From Candidatus Polarisedimenticolia bacterium (GTDB taxonomy: Bacteria; Acidobacteriota; Polarisedimenticolia; Gp22-AA2), in contig DASYUH010000007.1 of NCBI GenBank assembly GCA_036001465.1, positions 1 through 64,000 of the forward strand: a DNA stretch of 64,000 nucleotides, in the 5' to 3' direction. The translations under genes and the position numbers were made by a program. Positions 27,365 through 35,717 of the stretch are shown in pieces. The notes beneath the pieces were generated by a model. It saw nothing but the letters and a program-made list of their open reading frames with translations. It had not been told where the DNA came from and searched no databases. Position 1 is the stretch's first letter. Every line of letters starts with the position of its first letter.

Positions 27365-27840
27365 GATTATCCACTCCGCCTTTGTCCATAGCTTGGTTGA
27401 TGGGTCGGTTTGGACAGACGGGGGGTGCGCGGGTACTACAAAAGAAGTGCGGTCGGCCTCATGGTTGACATCTGTACCACCGGGCACCTTGGCGCGTCAA
27501 GCTCTAGCTGTTGCCCTTCCCTGAAATCTCCAGAGGGGAGGGTCCAGGGTGCGGGATTGTGTGCGGGGGCCGAGCGGGTCTCGATGGTCCTGCCTTCGGG
27601 GTGCTGTGTGACTGCTTTGGTGCCTCTCCTGGCCGGCCTTTCTTACTCCCCCAGACTAGCAGCGCTCCCGGCCCAAGGCCAAGTGCGATTGGGTACCAAG
27701 TGCGCTGCCACATAGCTGCCAACCAGGGAGCCAAATTAGGCGTATTTACACCAAGTAGCCTATTTTAGCTTTAATAATAACGTAAGCCGTGACAGCAAGT
27801 TACGCCAGGGCAAGAAAATAGCGCACCCGCGGGCTATCGC
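27365..27840. other. Right end of the element without an intact gene
   Basis: About 475 bases. They hold the integrase-tail remnant (27692-27721) and an AT-rich stretch (27735-27830) with short inverted repeats such as CGTAA...TTACG, a plausible place for integrase arm sites. No intact reading frame with coding character is seen. Confidence 0.5.
27692..27721 (-). pseudogene. Remnant of a second integrase 3' end
   Basis: These 30 bases match the end of the resident int gene (19644-19673) in 26 positions. Read in frame they give WQLCGSALGT against WQLYGNALGT. Three of the four changes are synonymous or conservative, so this looks like a diverged copy of an integrase tail and not a recent duplication. 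The frame continues a few codons to a TAG. No upstream integrase sequence remains. Confidence 0.65.
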
Positions 27841-27882
27841 TCCCGAACCAGGTGCGCTACCAGGCTGCGCTACGCCCCGACT
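27841..27882. repeat. Right attachment site (attR) with orphan 5' half of tRNA-Pro(CGG)
   Basis: Identical 42 bases to attL. On the minus strand it is the tRNA 5' end through the anticodon loop, with no matching 3' half beside it, so it cannot make a functional tRNA. Confidence 0.93.
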
Positions 27883-27904
27883 CCCGGCCTTGCATGGACT
27901 GCGA

Positions 27905-27934
27905 ATCTTAGTCGACCGGGTGGAAAGGGGTCAA
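27905..27934 (-). promoter_or_regulatory. Native tRNA-Pro(CGG) promoter, stranded by the element
   Basis: TTGACC (27929-27934) and TAAGAT (27905-27910) with an 18-base spacer, pointing at the orphan tRNA 5' half. Same architecture as the tRNA-Arg and tRNA-Pro(GGG) promoters. Confidence 0.65.
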
Positions 27935-27951
27935 GGCAGAGAGGCGCGCCC

Positions 27952-28692
27952 TCAGGCGGAGTCCGGTCGCACCCGGCTGCCGGGGACCAGCGCGTCCCGG
28001 CCGTCGTCGAATCGGACCCAGGCCTTTGTCCCACCGTCATAATCGCGGGCCAGGACGACGAGACGCGCCGGCCGCCCCAGTGCGACGCACCGCCCGCTCC
28101 CCTCGGCATCGCGGCCGGTCATCGCCCTGATGAACGGATTCCCCTCGCGCTCCGCCCCGACCGTCGTCGGCCCGGAGTGGCCCGGATGGATCGGCGTCCC
28201 ATCCGGGAGGGAGAGAATCCTCGCGACCGCGCGGCGCGCATCCTCGAAGCCGCTGGCTCCCTCCCCGACCGTGCCCCCGAGAGATCCGGCGAAGAGGCAG
28301 TCGCCCGTGAACAGGCCCACCCCTTCGATCAGGTACCCGGCGTGCCCCTCCGTGTGACCGGGAAGCGGCACCGCCCGCACGCGCAGCCCGCCCCAGGTCC
28401 GTTCCTCCTCCGCCTCAAGCGGCGTGGCCCCGGAGACGTGCGGCGCCTCCGGCCGGAGCGCGAGGATGGCCGCGCCGGTCCTGCGGGACAGCTCGGGATG
28501 GCCCTGGACGTGATCGACGTGCCGGTGAGTGGTCAGGATTGCCGCCAGGGTCAAATGGTGCCTTTCGAGCGCCGCGAGGAGGGGGCCGAGCGGAGCGCCG
28601 CTGTCCACGACCACGGCGGAACCTCCCGCCCGGTCGCCGACCAGATACGCGTTCGACAGCCAGCGGGAATCCATGGACCGTTCCTGGATCAT
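27952..28692 (-). CDS. MBL-fold metallohydrolase, glyoxalase II-like
   Basis: 246 residues from ATG 28692. The metal site is visible: THRHVDHVQG (HxHxDH), LPGHTEGHAGY, LFTGDCLF and HPGHSGPTT. This pattern matches hydroxyacylglutathione hydrolase-like enzymes that cleave thioesters. The ~60 residues after the last ligand differ from glyoxalase II, so the substrate is uncertain. It ends just outside the element on the chromosomal side. Confidence 0.88.
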   Translation of the reverse strand: MIQERSMDSRWLSNAYLVGDRAGGSAVVVDSGAPLGPLLAALERHHLTLAAILTTHRHVDHVQGHPELSRRTGAAILALRPEAPHVSGATPLEAEEERTWGGLRVRAVPLPGHTEGHAGYLIEGVGLFTGDCLFAGSLGGTVGEGASGFEDARRAVARILSLPDGTPIHPGHSGPTTVGAEREGNPFIRAMTGRDAEGSGRCVALGRPARLVVLARDYDGGTKAWVRFDDGRDALVPGSRVRPDSA

Positions 28693-28753
28693 CTCCCGCA
28701 GTCTACCGCGTTCCGGCGACGACGCCGAGGGGCGCGGACGCCAGGACAGGCAC

Positions 28754-28782
28754 TTGACCCTGCGGAAGGTTGCGGGTAGCCT
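28754..28782 (+). promoter_or_regulatory. maoC-citE promoter, nearly leaderless
   Basis: TTGACC (28754-28759) and TAGCCT (28777-28782) with a 17-base spacer. Only ten bases separate the -10 box from the maoC ATG, so the transcript would have almost no leader. Confidence 0.55.
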
Positions 28783-28792
28783 CAGCGCGCCT

Positions 28793-29248
28793 ATGCCCGG
28801 CAAGCATTTCGAAGATCTGGCGCCCGGACAGCGCCTGCGTCACGCCATCGGCCGGACGGTCACCGAGGCCGACAACACGCTCTTCTGCGCCCTGACGATG
28901 AACACGCAGCCGCTGCACCTGAACCGGGATTTCGCCGCCAGGTCGGAATTCGGCCAGCGCATCGTCAACGGCATCTTCACGCTCGGGCTGGTGGTCGGCC
29001 TGACGGTCCCGGACCTCACCGAGGGGACCATCGTCGCCAACCTCAGCTACGATCGGGTGGTGCATCCGAACCCGGTCTTTCTCGGGGACACGATCTACGC
29101 CGAGACCGAGGTCCTCGAGACCCGGCCGTCGTCCTCCCGGCCCGATCGCGGCATCGTGCGCCTGCGGCACCGCGGGCTGAACCAGGACGGCACGGTGGTG
29201 GTCGAGATCGAGCGCTCCGTCCTGTTCCTGAGGCGTCCGGCGCCGTGA
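28793..29248 (+). CDS. MaoC-family (R)-specific enoyl-CoA hydratase/dehydratase
   Basis: 151-residue single hot-dog domain: FEDLAPGQRLRHAIGRTVTEADN, then the hydratase motif region NTQPLHLNRDFAARSEFGQRI, with the Asp/His pair in variant form, and VFLGDTIYAETEVLE. It overlaps the CitE-like gene by four bases. Such MaoC-CitE pairs accompany methylcrotonyl-CoA carboxylase genes in, for example, mycobacteria. No ribosome site is visible. Confidence 0.85.
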   Translation: MPGKHFEDLAPGQRLRHAIGRTVTEADNTLFCALTMNTQPLHLNRDFAARSEFGQRIVNGIFTLGLVVGLTVPDLTEGTIVANLSYDRVVHPNPVFLGDTIYAETEVLETRPSSSRPDRGIVRLRHRGLNQDGTVVVEIERSVLFLRRPAP

Positions 29249-30195
29249 GTCCGGCGACGACGCGGTCCCGCCCGTCGACTGCCGCCGCGCGTCGCCACGC
29301 CACCGGCCCCTCCCGACCGCGGCGGGCGCTGCTCTTCTGTCCCGCCACCGAGCCTGGAAAAGCCGAGAAGGCGGCGAGGCTTCAGGTCGACGGCGTCATC
29401 CTCGATCTCGAGGATGGCGTGGCCCTCGGGCGCAAGGAGGAGGCGCGCCGCGAGGCGGCACGCGCCCTGTCCAGCCTCGATTTCGGGCGCGCCGAACGCC
29501 TGGTGCGGGTCAATCCCGAAGAGGAGGGTCTCGAGGAGGACGTCCGGATCACCGGCGAGGCCCGTCTGCCGCCGGATGCCTACGTCCTCCCGAAAGCCGA
29601 ATCACCCGAAGCCATCCGAAGGCTCTCCCGCCTCCTGTCCCGGATCGAACGACGGCACCGGCTGCCCGGGCGGACGATTCGAATCCTCGCCATCATCGAG
29701 ACCGCGCGGGGGGTGGTCCGGCTGGAATCGATCGCCGCCTCCGACCCGCGGATGGTGGCGCTCCTGTTCGGCGCCGAGGATCTCTGCGGCGATCTGGGGG
29801 GCGTGCGGATGCGCGACGGACGGGACATGCTCTATGCCCGGAGCGCCGTGGCGATCCACGCGGCCGCCCGGCGGCTGCAGGCCATCGACACGCCGTTCGT
29901 CGACCTCGACGACGAAGCCGGCCTGGTGGCCGAGACGCGCGACGCCCTGTCCCTCGGGTACTCGGGGAAGCTCGCCATCCACCCGTCCCAGATCGCCCCC
30001 ATCCACGGCGTGTTCACCCCGGGCCCCGACGAGATCCGTGCGGCGCAGCGCCTGCTCGACGAGCACCAGCGGCACCAGAGCGAGGGGAAGGGGGTGTTCG
30101 TCATGGAGGGGCGGATGATCGACATGCCGATGGTGCGCGCCGCGCGGGCGGTCCTGGCGCGCGCGCGACTGACCGGGATCGAGCCTCAGTCCTGA
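29245..30195 (+). CDS. HpcH/HpaI (CitE-like) acyl-CoA lyase
   Basis: TIM-barrel C-C lyase acting on beta-hydroxyacyl-CoA esters such as malyl- or citramalyl-CoA. The 316 residues show RALLFCPATEPGKAEKAA, DGVILDLEDGVA (metal-binding Glu/Asp), IETARGVV, FGAEDLCGDLG and GKLAIHPSQI. The first ~25 residues are a basic extension. The GTG start overlaps the maoC stop; its end overlaps the convergent biotin-carrier gene by ten bases. Confidence 0.9.
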   Translation: MSPATTRSRPSTAAARRHATGPSRPRRALLFCPATEPGKAEKAARLQVDGVILDLEDGVALGRKEEARREAARALSSLDFGRAERLVRVNPEEEGLEEDVRITGEARLPPDAYVLPKAESPEAIRRLSRLLSRIERRHRLPGRTIRILAIIETARGVVRLESIAASDPRMVALLFGAEDLCGDLGGVRMRDGRDMLYARSAVAIHAAARRLQAIDTPFVDLDDEAGLVAETRDALSLGYSGKLAIHPSQIAPIHGVFTPGPDEIRAAQRLLDEHQRHQSEGKGVFVMEGRMIDMPMVRAARAVLARARLTGIEPQS

Positions 30196-30707
30196 CAGCC
30201 GGGCTGCGCCGCTCCCGCCGGCTCGATCTCGACGAGGGTCCGGCCCCGTTCGACGACGTCTCCCGGGGCGCAGTGGAGCCGTCTCACCCTGCCCGCGAAC
30301 GGCGCCACCACACGAATCTCCATTTTCATCGCCTCGAGGACGACGAGGGCGGCTCCCGCCGGCACGAGGTCTCCTTCTTTCGCTCCCACGGCCACGACCT
30401 GCCCGTCCATGACGGCGGCGACGAGGCCCTCGCCCGCGGGCGTGGTGGGAATCCCGTCGCGGCCGGGAATCGTGCGCTCCAGGGTCACCGGGTCGCTTCC
30501 GTCGAGCTGGACGACGCGTCGATCGTGATCCCGCACCGCGTACGCGCCACAGAGACGCCCGTCGATCAGGATCTCCACGCGCGGCCCCCGGACGTGGCGG
30601 AGCGCCACCCGTGCCGGCCGGCCGTCGAGGACGACCCGGTACCCCTCCGTCGAACGCTCGATGCTCACCGTGCGGACCTGCCCCTGCACGCGGTAGTGGA
30701 CGATCAT
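30186..30707 (-). CDS. Biotin carboxyl carrier subunit of an acyl-CoA carboxylase
   Basis: 173 residues. The C-terminal biotinyl domain has the EAMKME biotin site. The N-terminal half (VSIERSTEGYRVVLDGRPARV) resembles the BT-type linker domain of MCC/PCC alpha subunits. The ATG overlaps the biotin carboxylase stop (ATGA). In most bacteria this part is fused to the alpha subunit; here it is separate. Confidence 0.92.
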   Translation of the reverse strand: MIVHYRVQGQVRTVSIERSTEGYRVVLDGRPARVALRHVRGPRVEILIDGRLCGAYAVRDHDRRVVQLDGSDPVTLERTIPGRDGIPTTPAGEGLVAAVMDGQVVAVGAKEGDLVPAGAALVVLEAMKMEIRVVAPFAGRVRRLHCAPGDVVERGRTLVEIEPAGAAQPGCQD

Positions 30708-32245
30708 GCCGCCGACCCGGGCCTGAAACCGTCGGAGCGGTTCCACGGACTGAAGGCGTCCGCCTCCTCGTCGATCCCCTCCGGGGACGCGCCGCCTGCG
30801 CCGGCGTCGACCGCGGCCCCCGGCAGGAGCTCGGACAGAGCGGCGACGATCAGGACCTCATCTCCGGGCGCGGCGGGCGCCGGCCCCCAGCCTGCCATGT
30901 CGCGTTCCACGAAGGCGGTCGTGGCCCGGCCGGCGCGAAACACCGGGTGGCCGAGGATGGCGCGCAGGTGTGGCAGGTTGGTCTCGACCCCCAGGATGGC
31001 CGTGCTCTTGAGGGTCTGCTCCATGAGCTCGATGGCGGCAGCGCGATCGTCCGCGTGCACGACGATCTTGGCGAGCAGCGAATCGTAGTGGGGGCTCACA
31101 CGATCCCCGCTCTCCACGCCCCGGTCCACCCGGATCGCCGGCCCTTCCGGGAACGCCGCCAGGAGGATGCGACCGCTGGCCGGGAGGAACCCCCGGGAGG
31201 GATCCTCCGCGTTCACGCGGCACTCGATGGCGTGACCCGCCTGCCGCAGCTCGGCCTGCCGGAAGGGCAGCGGCTCCCCCGCCGCGATCCGGATCTGCGC
31301 CTCGACGAGATCGACGCCGGTCACCCATTCGGTGACCGGATGCTCCACCTGGATCCGGGTGTTCATCTCCAGGAAATGGAATCGCCGGTCCGCGCCGACC
31401 AGGAATTCGATCGTCCCGGCGTTCACGTAACCACAGGCGCGCGCCGCCCGGACGGCGGCCACCCCCATCGCCTCCCGGAGCGAAGGGTCCAGGAGGGGCG
31501 AGGGGGATTCCTCCACGAGCTTCTGGAAGCGCCTCTGGATCGAACAGTCACGCTCGAACAGGTGGACGCATTCGCCCGTGGAGTCCGCCAGGATCTGCAC
31601 CTCGACGTGACGGGCGTCCACGATCTGTTTCTCCAGGAACAACCGGCTGTCGGCGAACGCCTTCTCGGTCTCCCGCCGGGCGGCCTCGATCGCCTCCGGC
31701 AGCTCCCCGGGCGAGCCGGCGACCCGCATCCCCCGGCCGCCTCCACCCCCGGCCGCCTTGACGAGCACGGGATACCCGATCCGGTCCGCCTCGCGCCTCA
31801 GCGCCGGCTCGTCCTCGTCGCCCCGTCCTTCGAATCCGGGGACGATCGGGACCCCGGCCCCCGCCATGGCGCGGCGGGCGGCGATCTTGTCCCCCATCAG
31901 CCGCATGGCGGCGGGGGGCGGCCCGATGAAGATCAGTCCGGCGGCGGCCACCGCCTCGGCGAACTCGGCGCTCTGCGACAGGAAGCCGTAGCCCGGGTGG
32001 ATGGCGTCGCAACGGTGCCCGAGGGCGGCCGCGATCAGGCGATCGCCCCGCAGGTAGCTGTCGGCCGGAGGAGCGGCGCCGATGAGAACCGTCTCGGCCG
32101 CCTGGCGGGTGTGCAGGGCCCCGCGGTCCGCTTCGCTGGCGACGGCCACCGGAGTGATGCCCAGGCCGCGGCAGGCCCGCGCGACGCGCACGGCGATCTC
32201 CCCGCGGTTGGCGATCAGGAGTCTCCGGATCGGCCGGGGGGCCAT
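30704..32245 (-). CDS. Biotin carboxylase subunit (methylcrotonyl/propionyl-CoA carboxylase type)
   Basis: ATP-dependent carboxylation of biotin. The 513 residues start RRLLIANRGEIAVRVARAC and contain HPGYGFLSQSAEFAE, the Gly-rich KAAGGGGGRGMR loop and EMNTRIQVEHPVTEW. It is slightly longer than AccC because of a C-terminal extension towards the carrier gene. It follows the carboxyltransferase gene after three bases. Confidence 0.95.
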   Translation of the reverse strand: MAPRPIRRLLIANRGEIAVRVARACRGLGITPVAVASEADRGALHTRQAAETVLIGAAPPADSYLRGDRLIAAALGHRCDAIHPGYGFLSQSAEFAEAVAAAGLIFIGPPPAAMRLMGDKIAARRAMAGAGVPIVPGFEGRGDEDEPALRREADRIGYPVLVKAAGGGGGRGMRVAGSPGELPEAIEAARRETEKAFADSRLFLEKQIVDARHVEVQILADSTGECVHLFERDCSIQRRFQKLVEESPSPLLDPSLREAMGVAAVRAARACGYVNAGTIEFLVGADRRFHFLEMNTRIQVEHPVTEWVTGVDLVEAQIRIAAGEPLPFRQAELRQAGHAIECRVNAEDPSRGFLPASGRILLAAFPEGPAIRVDRGVESGDRVSPHYDSLLAKIVVHADDRAAAIELMEQTLKSTAILGVETNLPHLRAILGHPVFRAGRATTAFVERDMAGWGPAPAAPGDEVLIVAALSELLPGAAVDAGAGGASPEGIDEEADAFSPWNRSDGFRPGSAA

Positions 32246-32248
32246 CCG

Positions 32249-33859
32249 TCACATCCGGAACACGCCGAAGCGCGAGGCCTCGACCGGCGCATTCAGGCAG
32301 GCGGAGAGGGCCAGCCCCAGGACGCGCCGGGTCTCCGGGGGATCCAGAACGCCGTCGTCCCACAACCGGGCCGTGGAGTAGTAGGGGCTGCCCTCGCGCT
32401 CGTAGCGCTCCAGGATCGGCCGCGTGAAGGCCTCCGCCTCCGCCGCGCTCAGCGCGGGCTCCCCGCGCCGGGCGCGCTGATCCTGCTGCACGGTGAGCAG
32501 CACGCTGGCCGCCTGCTCCTTCCCCATCACGCCGATGCGGGCGTTCGGCCACATGAACAGGAACCGCGGCGCATAGGCGCGACCGCACATGCCGTAGTTG
32601 CCGGCGCCGAAGCTGCCGCCGATGATCACCGTGAGCCGGGGAACCGCCGCGTTGGCCACCGCGTGGACGAGCTTGGCGCCGTCCTTGGCGATGCCCCCCT
32701 GCTCGTATTCCCTGCCGACCATGAAGCCCGTGATGTTCTGCAGGAAGAGAATCGGGATGCCGCGGGCGGCGCAGAGTTCGATGAAATGCGTCCCCTTGAG
32801 CGCGCTCTCGCTGAACAGCACGCCGTTGTTGGCAAGAATGCCGACCGGGTATCCCTCGATCCGCGCGAAGCCGCAGACCAGCGTCGTCCCGTAGCGCGCC
32901 TTGAACTCCCTCATGTTGCTGCCGTCCACGATGCGCGCGATGACCTCGCGCACGTCGTACACCTCGCGCAGGTTCCTCGGCACGACCCCGTAGAGCTCCT
33001 GAGGATCGCAGCGCGGCTCCTCCGGGACGGCCCGATCCACAGTGACCCTCTTGCGCGCGTTCAGCGTGGCCACGATGGCGCGCGCCTGCTGCAGCGCATC
33101 ATCGTCATCCGCCGCCCAGTGGTCCGCCACCCCGGACCGGCGCGTGTGGACGTCGGCTCCGCCCAGCTCCTCGGCGGTCACGTCGACACCCGTGGCGGCC
33201 TTGACCAGGGGCGGGCCTCCGAGAAAGATCGTGCCGGTCCCGCGGACGATCAGGGTCTCGTCGCTCATCGCCGGAACGTAGGCCCCCCCGGCGGTGCACG
33301 AGCCCATGACCACGGCAATCTGCGGGATGCCGAGGGCGCTCATGCGCGCCTGGTTGTAGAAGATGCGGCCGAAGTGATCGCGGTCGGGAAAGACTTCCGC
33401 CTGCAGCGGCAGGAACGCCCCTCCCGAGTCCACCAGATAGAGACAGGGCAGCCGGTTCTGCTCCGCGACCTCCTGGGCCCGCAGGTGCTTCTTCACGGTG
33501 ATCGGGAAATAGGTCCCGCCCTTCACCGTGGCGTCGTTGGCGACGACCAGGCACTCGCGGCCGCTGACACGCCCGATGCCGGTGACCAGGCCGGCCGCCG
33601 GCGCCTCCCCCCCGTACATGTCCCACGCCGCCAGGGGTGACAGCTCCAGGAACGGCGATCCCGGGTCGAGAAGGCGATCGATCCGATCGCGCACGAACAT
33701 CTTCCCCTGCGAGGCGTGGCGCTCGTGGGCCTGCGCATCCCCCCCGCGACGGACCGCTTCCAGGCGTTCGCGCAACTCGACCGCGAGCGCCCGGTTGGCC
33801 GATTCATTCGTCTTGTAGTCGGGATCGGTGGTGCGGATCTTCGATTCGATCGGAGTCAT
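32249..33859 (-). CDS. Carboxyltransferase, probable methylcrotonyl-CoA carboxylase beta subunit
   Basis: Transfers CO2 from biotin to an acyl-CoA, probably 3-methylcrotonyl-CoA of leucine breakdown. The 536 residues equal the usual MCC-beta length, with [54 protein letters not shown] and QDQRARRGE. Choosing MCC over propionyl- or geranyl-CoA carboxylase rests on length, these motifs and the MaoC-CitE neighbours. First gene of the three-gene operon; no ribosome site. Confidence 0.9.
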   Translation of the reverse strand: MTPIESKIRTTDPDYKTNESANRALAVELRERLEAVRRGGDAQAHERHASQGKMFVRDRIDRLLDPGSPFLELSPLAAWDMYGGEAPAAGLVTGIGRVSGRECLVVANDATVKGGTYFPITVKKHLRAQEVAEQNRLPCLYLVDSGGAFLPLQAEVFPDRDHFGRIFYNQARMSALGIPQIAVVMGSCTAGGAYVPAMSDETLIVRGTGTIFLGGPPLVKAATGVDVTAEELGGADVHTRRSGVADHWAADDDDALQQARAIVATLNARKRVTVDRAVPEEPRCDPQELYGVVPRNLREVYDVREVIARIVDGSNMREFKARYGTTLVCGFARIEGYPVGILANNGVLFSESALKGTHFIELCAARGIPILFLQNITGFMVGREYEQGGIAKDGAKLVHAVANAAVPRLTVIIGGSFGAGNYGMCGRAYAPRFLFMWPNARIGVMGKEQAASVLLTVQQDQRARRGEPALSAAEAEAFTRPILERYEREGSPYYSTARLWDDGVLDPPETRRVLGLALSACLNAPVEASRFGVFRM

Positions 33860-33869
33860 GACGGGGCGG

Positions 33870-33898
33870 ATATTACAGTCGGGGGGCCCCCGGCGCAA
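33870..33898 (-). promoter_or_regulatory. Carboxylase operon promoter, nearly leaderless
   Basis: TTGCGC (33893-33898) and TAATAT (33870-33875) with a 17-base spacer. Ten bases separate the -10 box from the ATG, the same distance as at maoC. Confidence 0.55.
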
Positions 33899-33942
33899 CC
33901 GTCGCGCCGGCCGGCGACGGCGCCCCGCCCGGGAGCCTGTCC

Positions 33943-35082
33943 TCAGCCGAGCAGGCGGGCGGCGTCCCCCCGGATGAGATCGGCCCTCCAGGCGCGCAGG
34001 CCCGGGATCTGCTCGGGGGCCTCGAAGGCCCTGGGACCCGAAGCCGCGAGCGCCTCGAGCGTGGACTGGGGAAAGAGGACGCCGGGGTCGATGCCCAGGG
34101 ATGCGGCGCGCTCCTTGCGCCATCCGCGCAGGCGCTCCAGGCGCGCCTGGAACAGCGCCGAGCGCCGGTTGCCGCGCGGCTGTCCGCGCGGGGGCGCGGG
34201 CAGGTCGGATTCGGGGACCGCAAGTCCGGCGCTCACGGCCTGGAGGATCTCCTCTCCGATCCGGCGGCGGACCAGGGGCGTGACGCCGCGAATGCCTCCC
34301 AGATCGTCGCCGTGCCGGGGCGATTTCTTCGCCAGCGCAAGCAGCGCTTCGTCCGAGATGATCCGGAAGGGGGACAGATCGGCCTCGACCGCGCGACGAT
34401 CGCGCATGGCGTAGAGCTCGCGCAGGACCGCGGCCTCGCGCGGCGCGAGGTCGCGGGCGCCCTTGACCCCCCAGAACATGTCCGGATCGAACACCCGCGG
34501 CTCCCAGGCGCGCCGGGCGACCAGCCCGAATTCCTCCTCGGCCCACGCCAGCCTCCCGAGGGCCTCCAGCTCACCGCGCAACGCGTCGCGCAGCCGGATG
34601 AGGTGGCGCACGTCCTCGGCCGCGTAGATCTTCTGCCGCTCGTTCAGGGGCCGGCACGACCAGTCGTCGCGCTGCGATCCCTTGTCCAGCTTGACCTCGA
34701 AATGCGCCAGGAGGAGGCTCGCAAGGCCGATCCCCTTCTTGCCCAGGAGCTGCGCGGCGATCATCGTGTCGAAGAGCGGCTCGAGGTGGAAGCTGAAGTC
34801 GCGCCTCAGGTACAGGACATCCTGCTCGGCGGCGTGGAGGACCTTGACGTTGCGCCTCGACCCCAGCGCCTCGCCGAGCGGCTCCAGGCGCTTCAGGGCC
34901 AGGGGATCGACGAGATAGACCGTCTCTGCGTCCGCGATCTGGATGAGGCAGCACTTGTGGAAATAGTGATAGAACGAGTCGGCCTCGGTGTCCACGGCGA
35001 GGGCGTCCGCCCGGGACAGCGAGTCCGCGGCCCGCTCGAGATCGCGGGGCGTGTCGATCCAGACGTAGGGAGCGTCGGGCAT
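33943..35082 (-). CDS. rnd: Ribonuclease D
   Basis: 3'-5' exoribonuclease for tRNA 3' maturation. The 379 residues have DEDD-family motifs [22 protein letters not shown] and [18 protein letters not shown] domains follow: [19 protein letters not shown], and a second, weaker one. The ATG shares one base with the dedA stop (TGATG). Confidence 0.93.
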   Translation of the reverse strand: MPDAPYVWIDTPRDLERAADSLSRADALAVDTEADSFYHYFHKCCLIQIADAETVYLVDPLALKRLEPLGEALGSRRNVKVLHAAEQDVLYLRRDFSFHLEPLFDTMIAAQLLGKKGIGLASLLLAHFEVKLDKGSQRDDWSCRPLNERQKIYAAEDVRHLIRLRDALRGELEALGRLAWAEEEFGLVARRAWEPRVFDPDMFWGVKGARDLAPREAAVLRELYAMRDRRAVEADLSPFRIISDEALLALAKKSPRHGDDLGGIRGVTPLVRRRIGEEILQAVSAGLAVPESDLPAPPRGQPRGNRRSALFQARLERLRGWRKERAASLGIDPGVLFPQSTLEALAASGPRAFEAPEQIPGLRAWRADLIRGDAARLLG

Positions 35083-35717
35083 CAGCGGGCTCCTCCGGGG
35101 GAGGCCTCGTCCCCGGACAGGTGCCGGCGAACCCACCACACGCCGCCGGCGAGCAGCACGGCGCCGATCAGGATGTCGAATTTCCGGAAGGTGCCCTCGA
35201 GGCTGTGCCAGTGCTCTCCCAGCCTGTAGCCCACATAGGCCAGCGCATAGCAGAAGGGATACGATCCAAGGAAGGTGTACACCGAGAAGCGGACCAGCGG
35301 CATGCGCGCCAGGCCCGCGGGGAGCGAGATGAAGGTGCGCACCACCGGCAGCAGCCGGCTGACGAAGATGATCGGGCTGCCGTAGCGCGCGAACAGGCGC
35401 TCGGACATCTCGAGGTCGCGCCGCGAGATGAGCACGTAGCGGCCGTAGCGTTCCACCACGGGGCGGCCGCCCCAGGCCGCGACCGCGTACGCCGCCCACG
35501 AGCCGAACACGCATCCCAGAGCCCCCCAGAACGCGGCGCCGTGCAGGGTGAACTCTCCCCGATACACCAGGTACCCCGAGAACGGCATGATGATCTCGGA
35601 GGGCAGGGGGATGGCGGCGCTCTCGATCGCCATCATGAGGAACACGCCGAAATACCCCAGGCCGCTGATGGCGGCCGTGATGAAGGCGGCGATCCACTTC
35701 AGGACGTCGGTGACCAC
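35082..35717 (-). CDS. DedA-family membrane protein
   Basis: 211 residues and several membrane helices. DedA signatures include ESAAIPLPSEIIMPFSGYL, FGSWAAYAVAAWGGRP, FVSRLLPVVRTFISLPAGLA and MPLVRFSVYTFLGS. DedA proteins act in undecaprenyl-phosphate or phospholipid flipping and membrane-potential maintenance. A GTG start follows directly after the surE stop. Confidence 0.92.
   Translation of the reverse strand: MVTDVLKWIAAFITAAISGLGYFGVFLMMAIESAAIPLPSEIIMPFSGYLVYRGEFTLHGAAFWGALGCVFGSWAAYAVAAWGGRPVVERYGRYVLISRRDLEMSERLFARYGSPIIFVSRLLPVVRTFISLPAGLARMPLVRFSVYTFLGSYPFCYALAYVGYRLGEHWHSLEGTFRKFDILIGAVLLAGGVWWVRRHLSGDEASPGGAR

Larger units (their letters stand above)
19567..27882. mobile_element. 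Integrative element (~8.3 kb) inserted in the 5' half of tRNA-Pro(CGG)
   Basis: Bounded by a perfect 42-bp direct repeat (19567-19608 and 27841-27882). A tyrosine integrase lies at the tRNA-proximal end and a small basic protein before it. A divergent rightward module encodes a sigma70-family factor, a 61-residue protein, a RepA-like ATPase and six small unknown genes. Three leftward genes near the right end include an AT-richer membrane protein. Int-left/replication-right layout resembles PICI or integrative-plasmid islands. No capsid, terminase, relaxase or conjugation gene was recognised, so it may be a satellite or a mobilisable island. Confidence 0.92.

Noticed and set aside
27504-27734. 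A 76-codon minus-strand frame over the integrase remnant
   Set aside because: It is in a different frame from the integrase similarity and has low-complexity Pro/Gly content.
27841-27882. A complete third proline tRNA
   Set aside because: Only the 5' half is present; no T-arm, 3' acceptor strand or CCA.
30611-33640. A 1009-codon open frame on the plus strand
   Set aside because: Antisense to the carboxylase genes, whose motifs are unmistakable. No coding character of its own.
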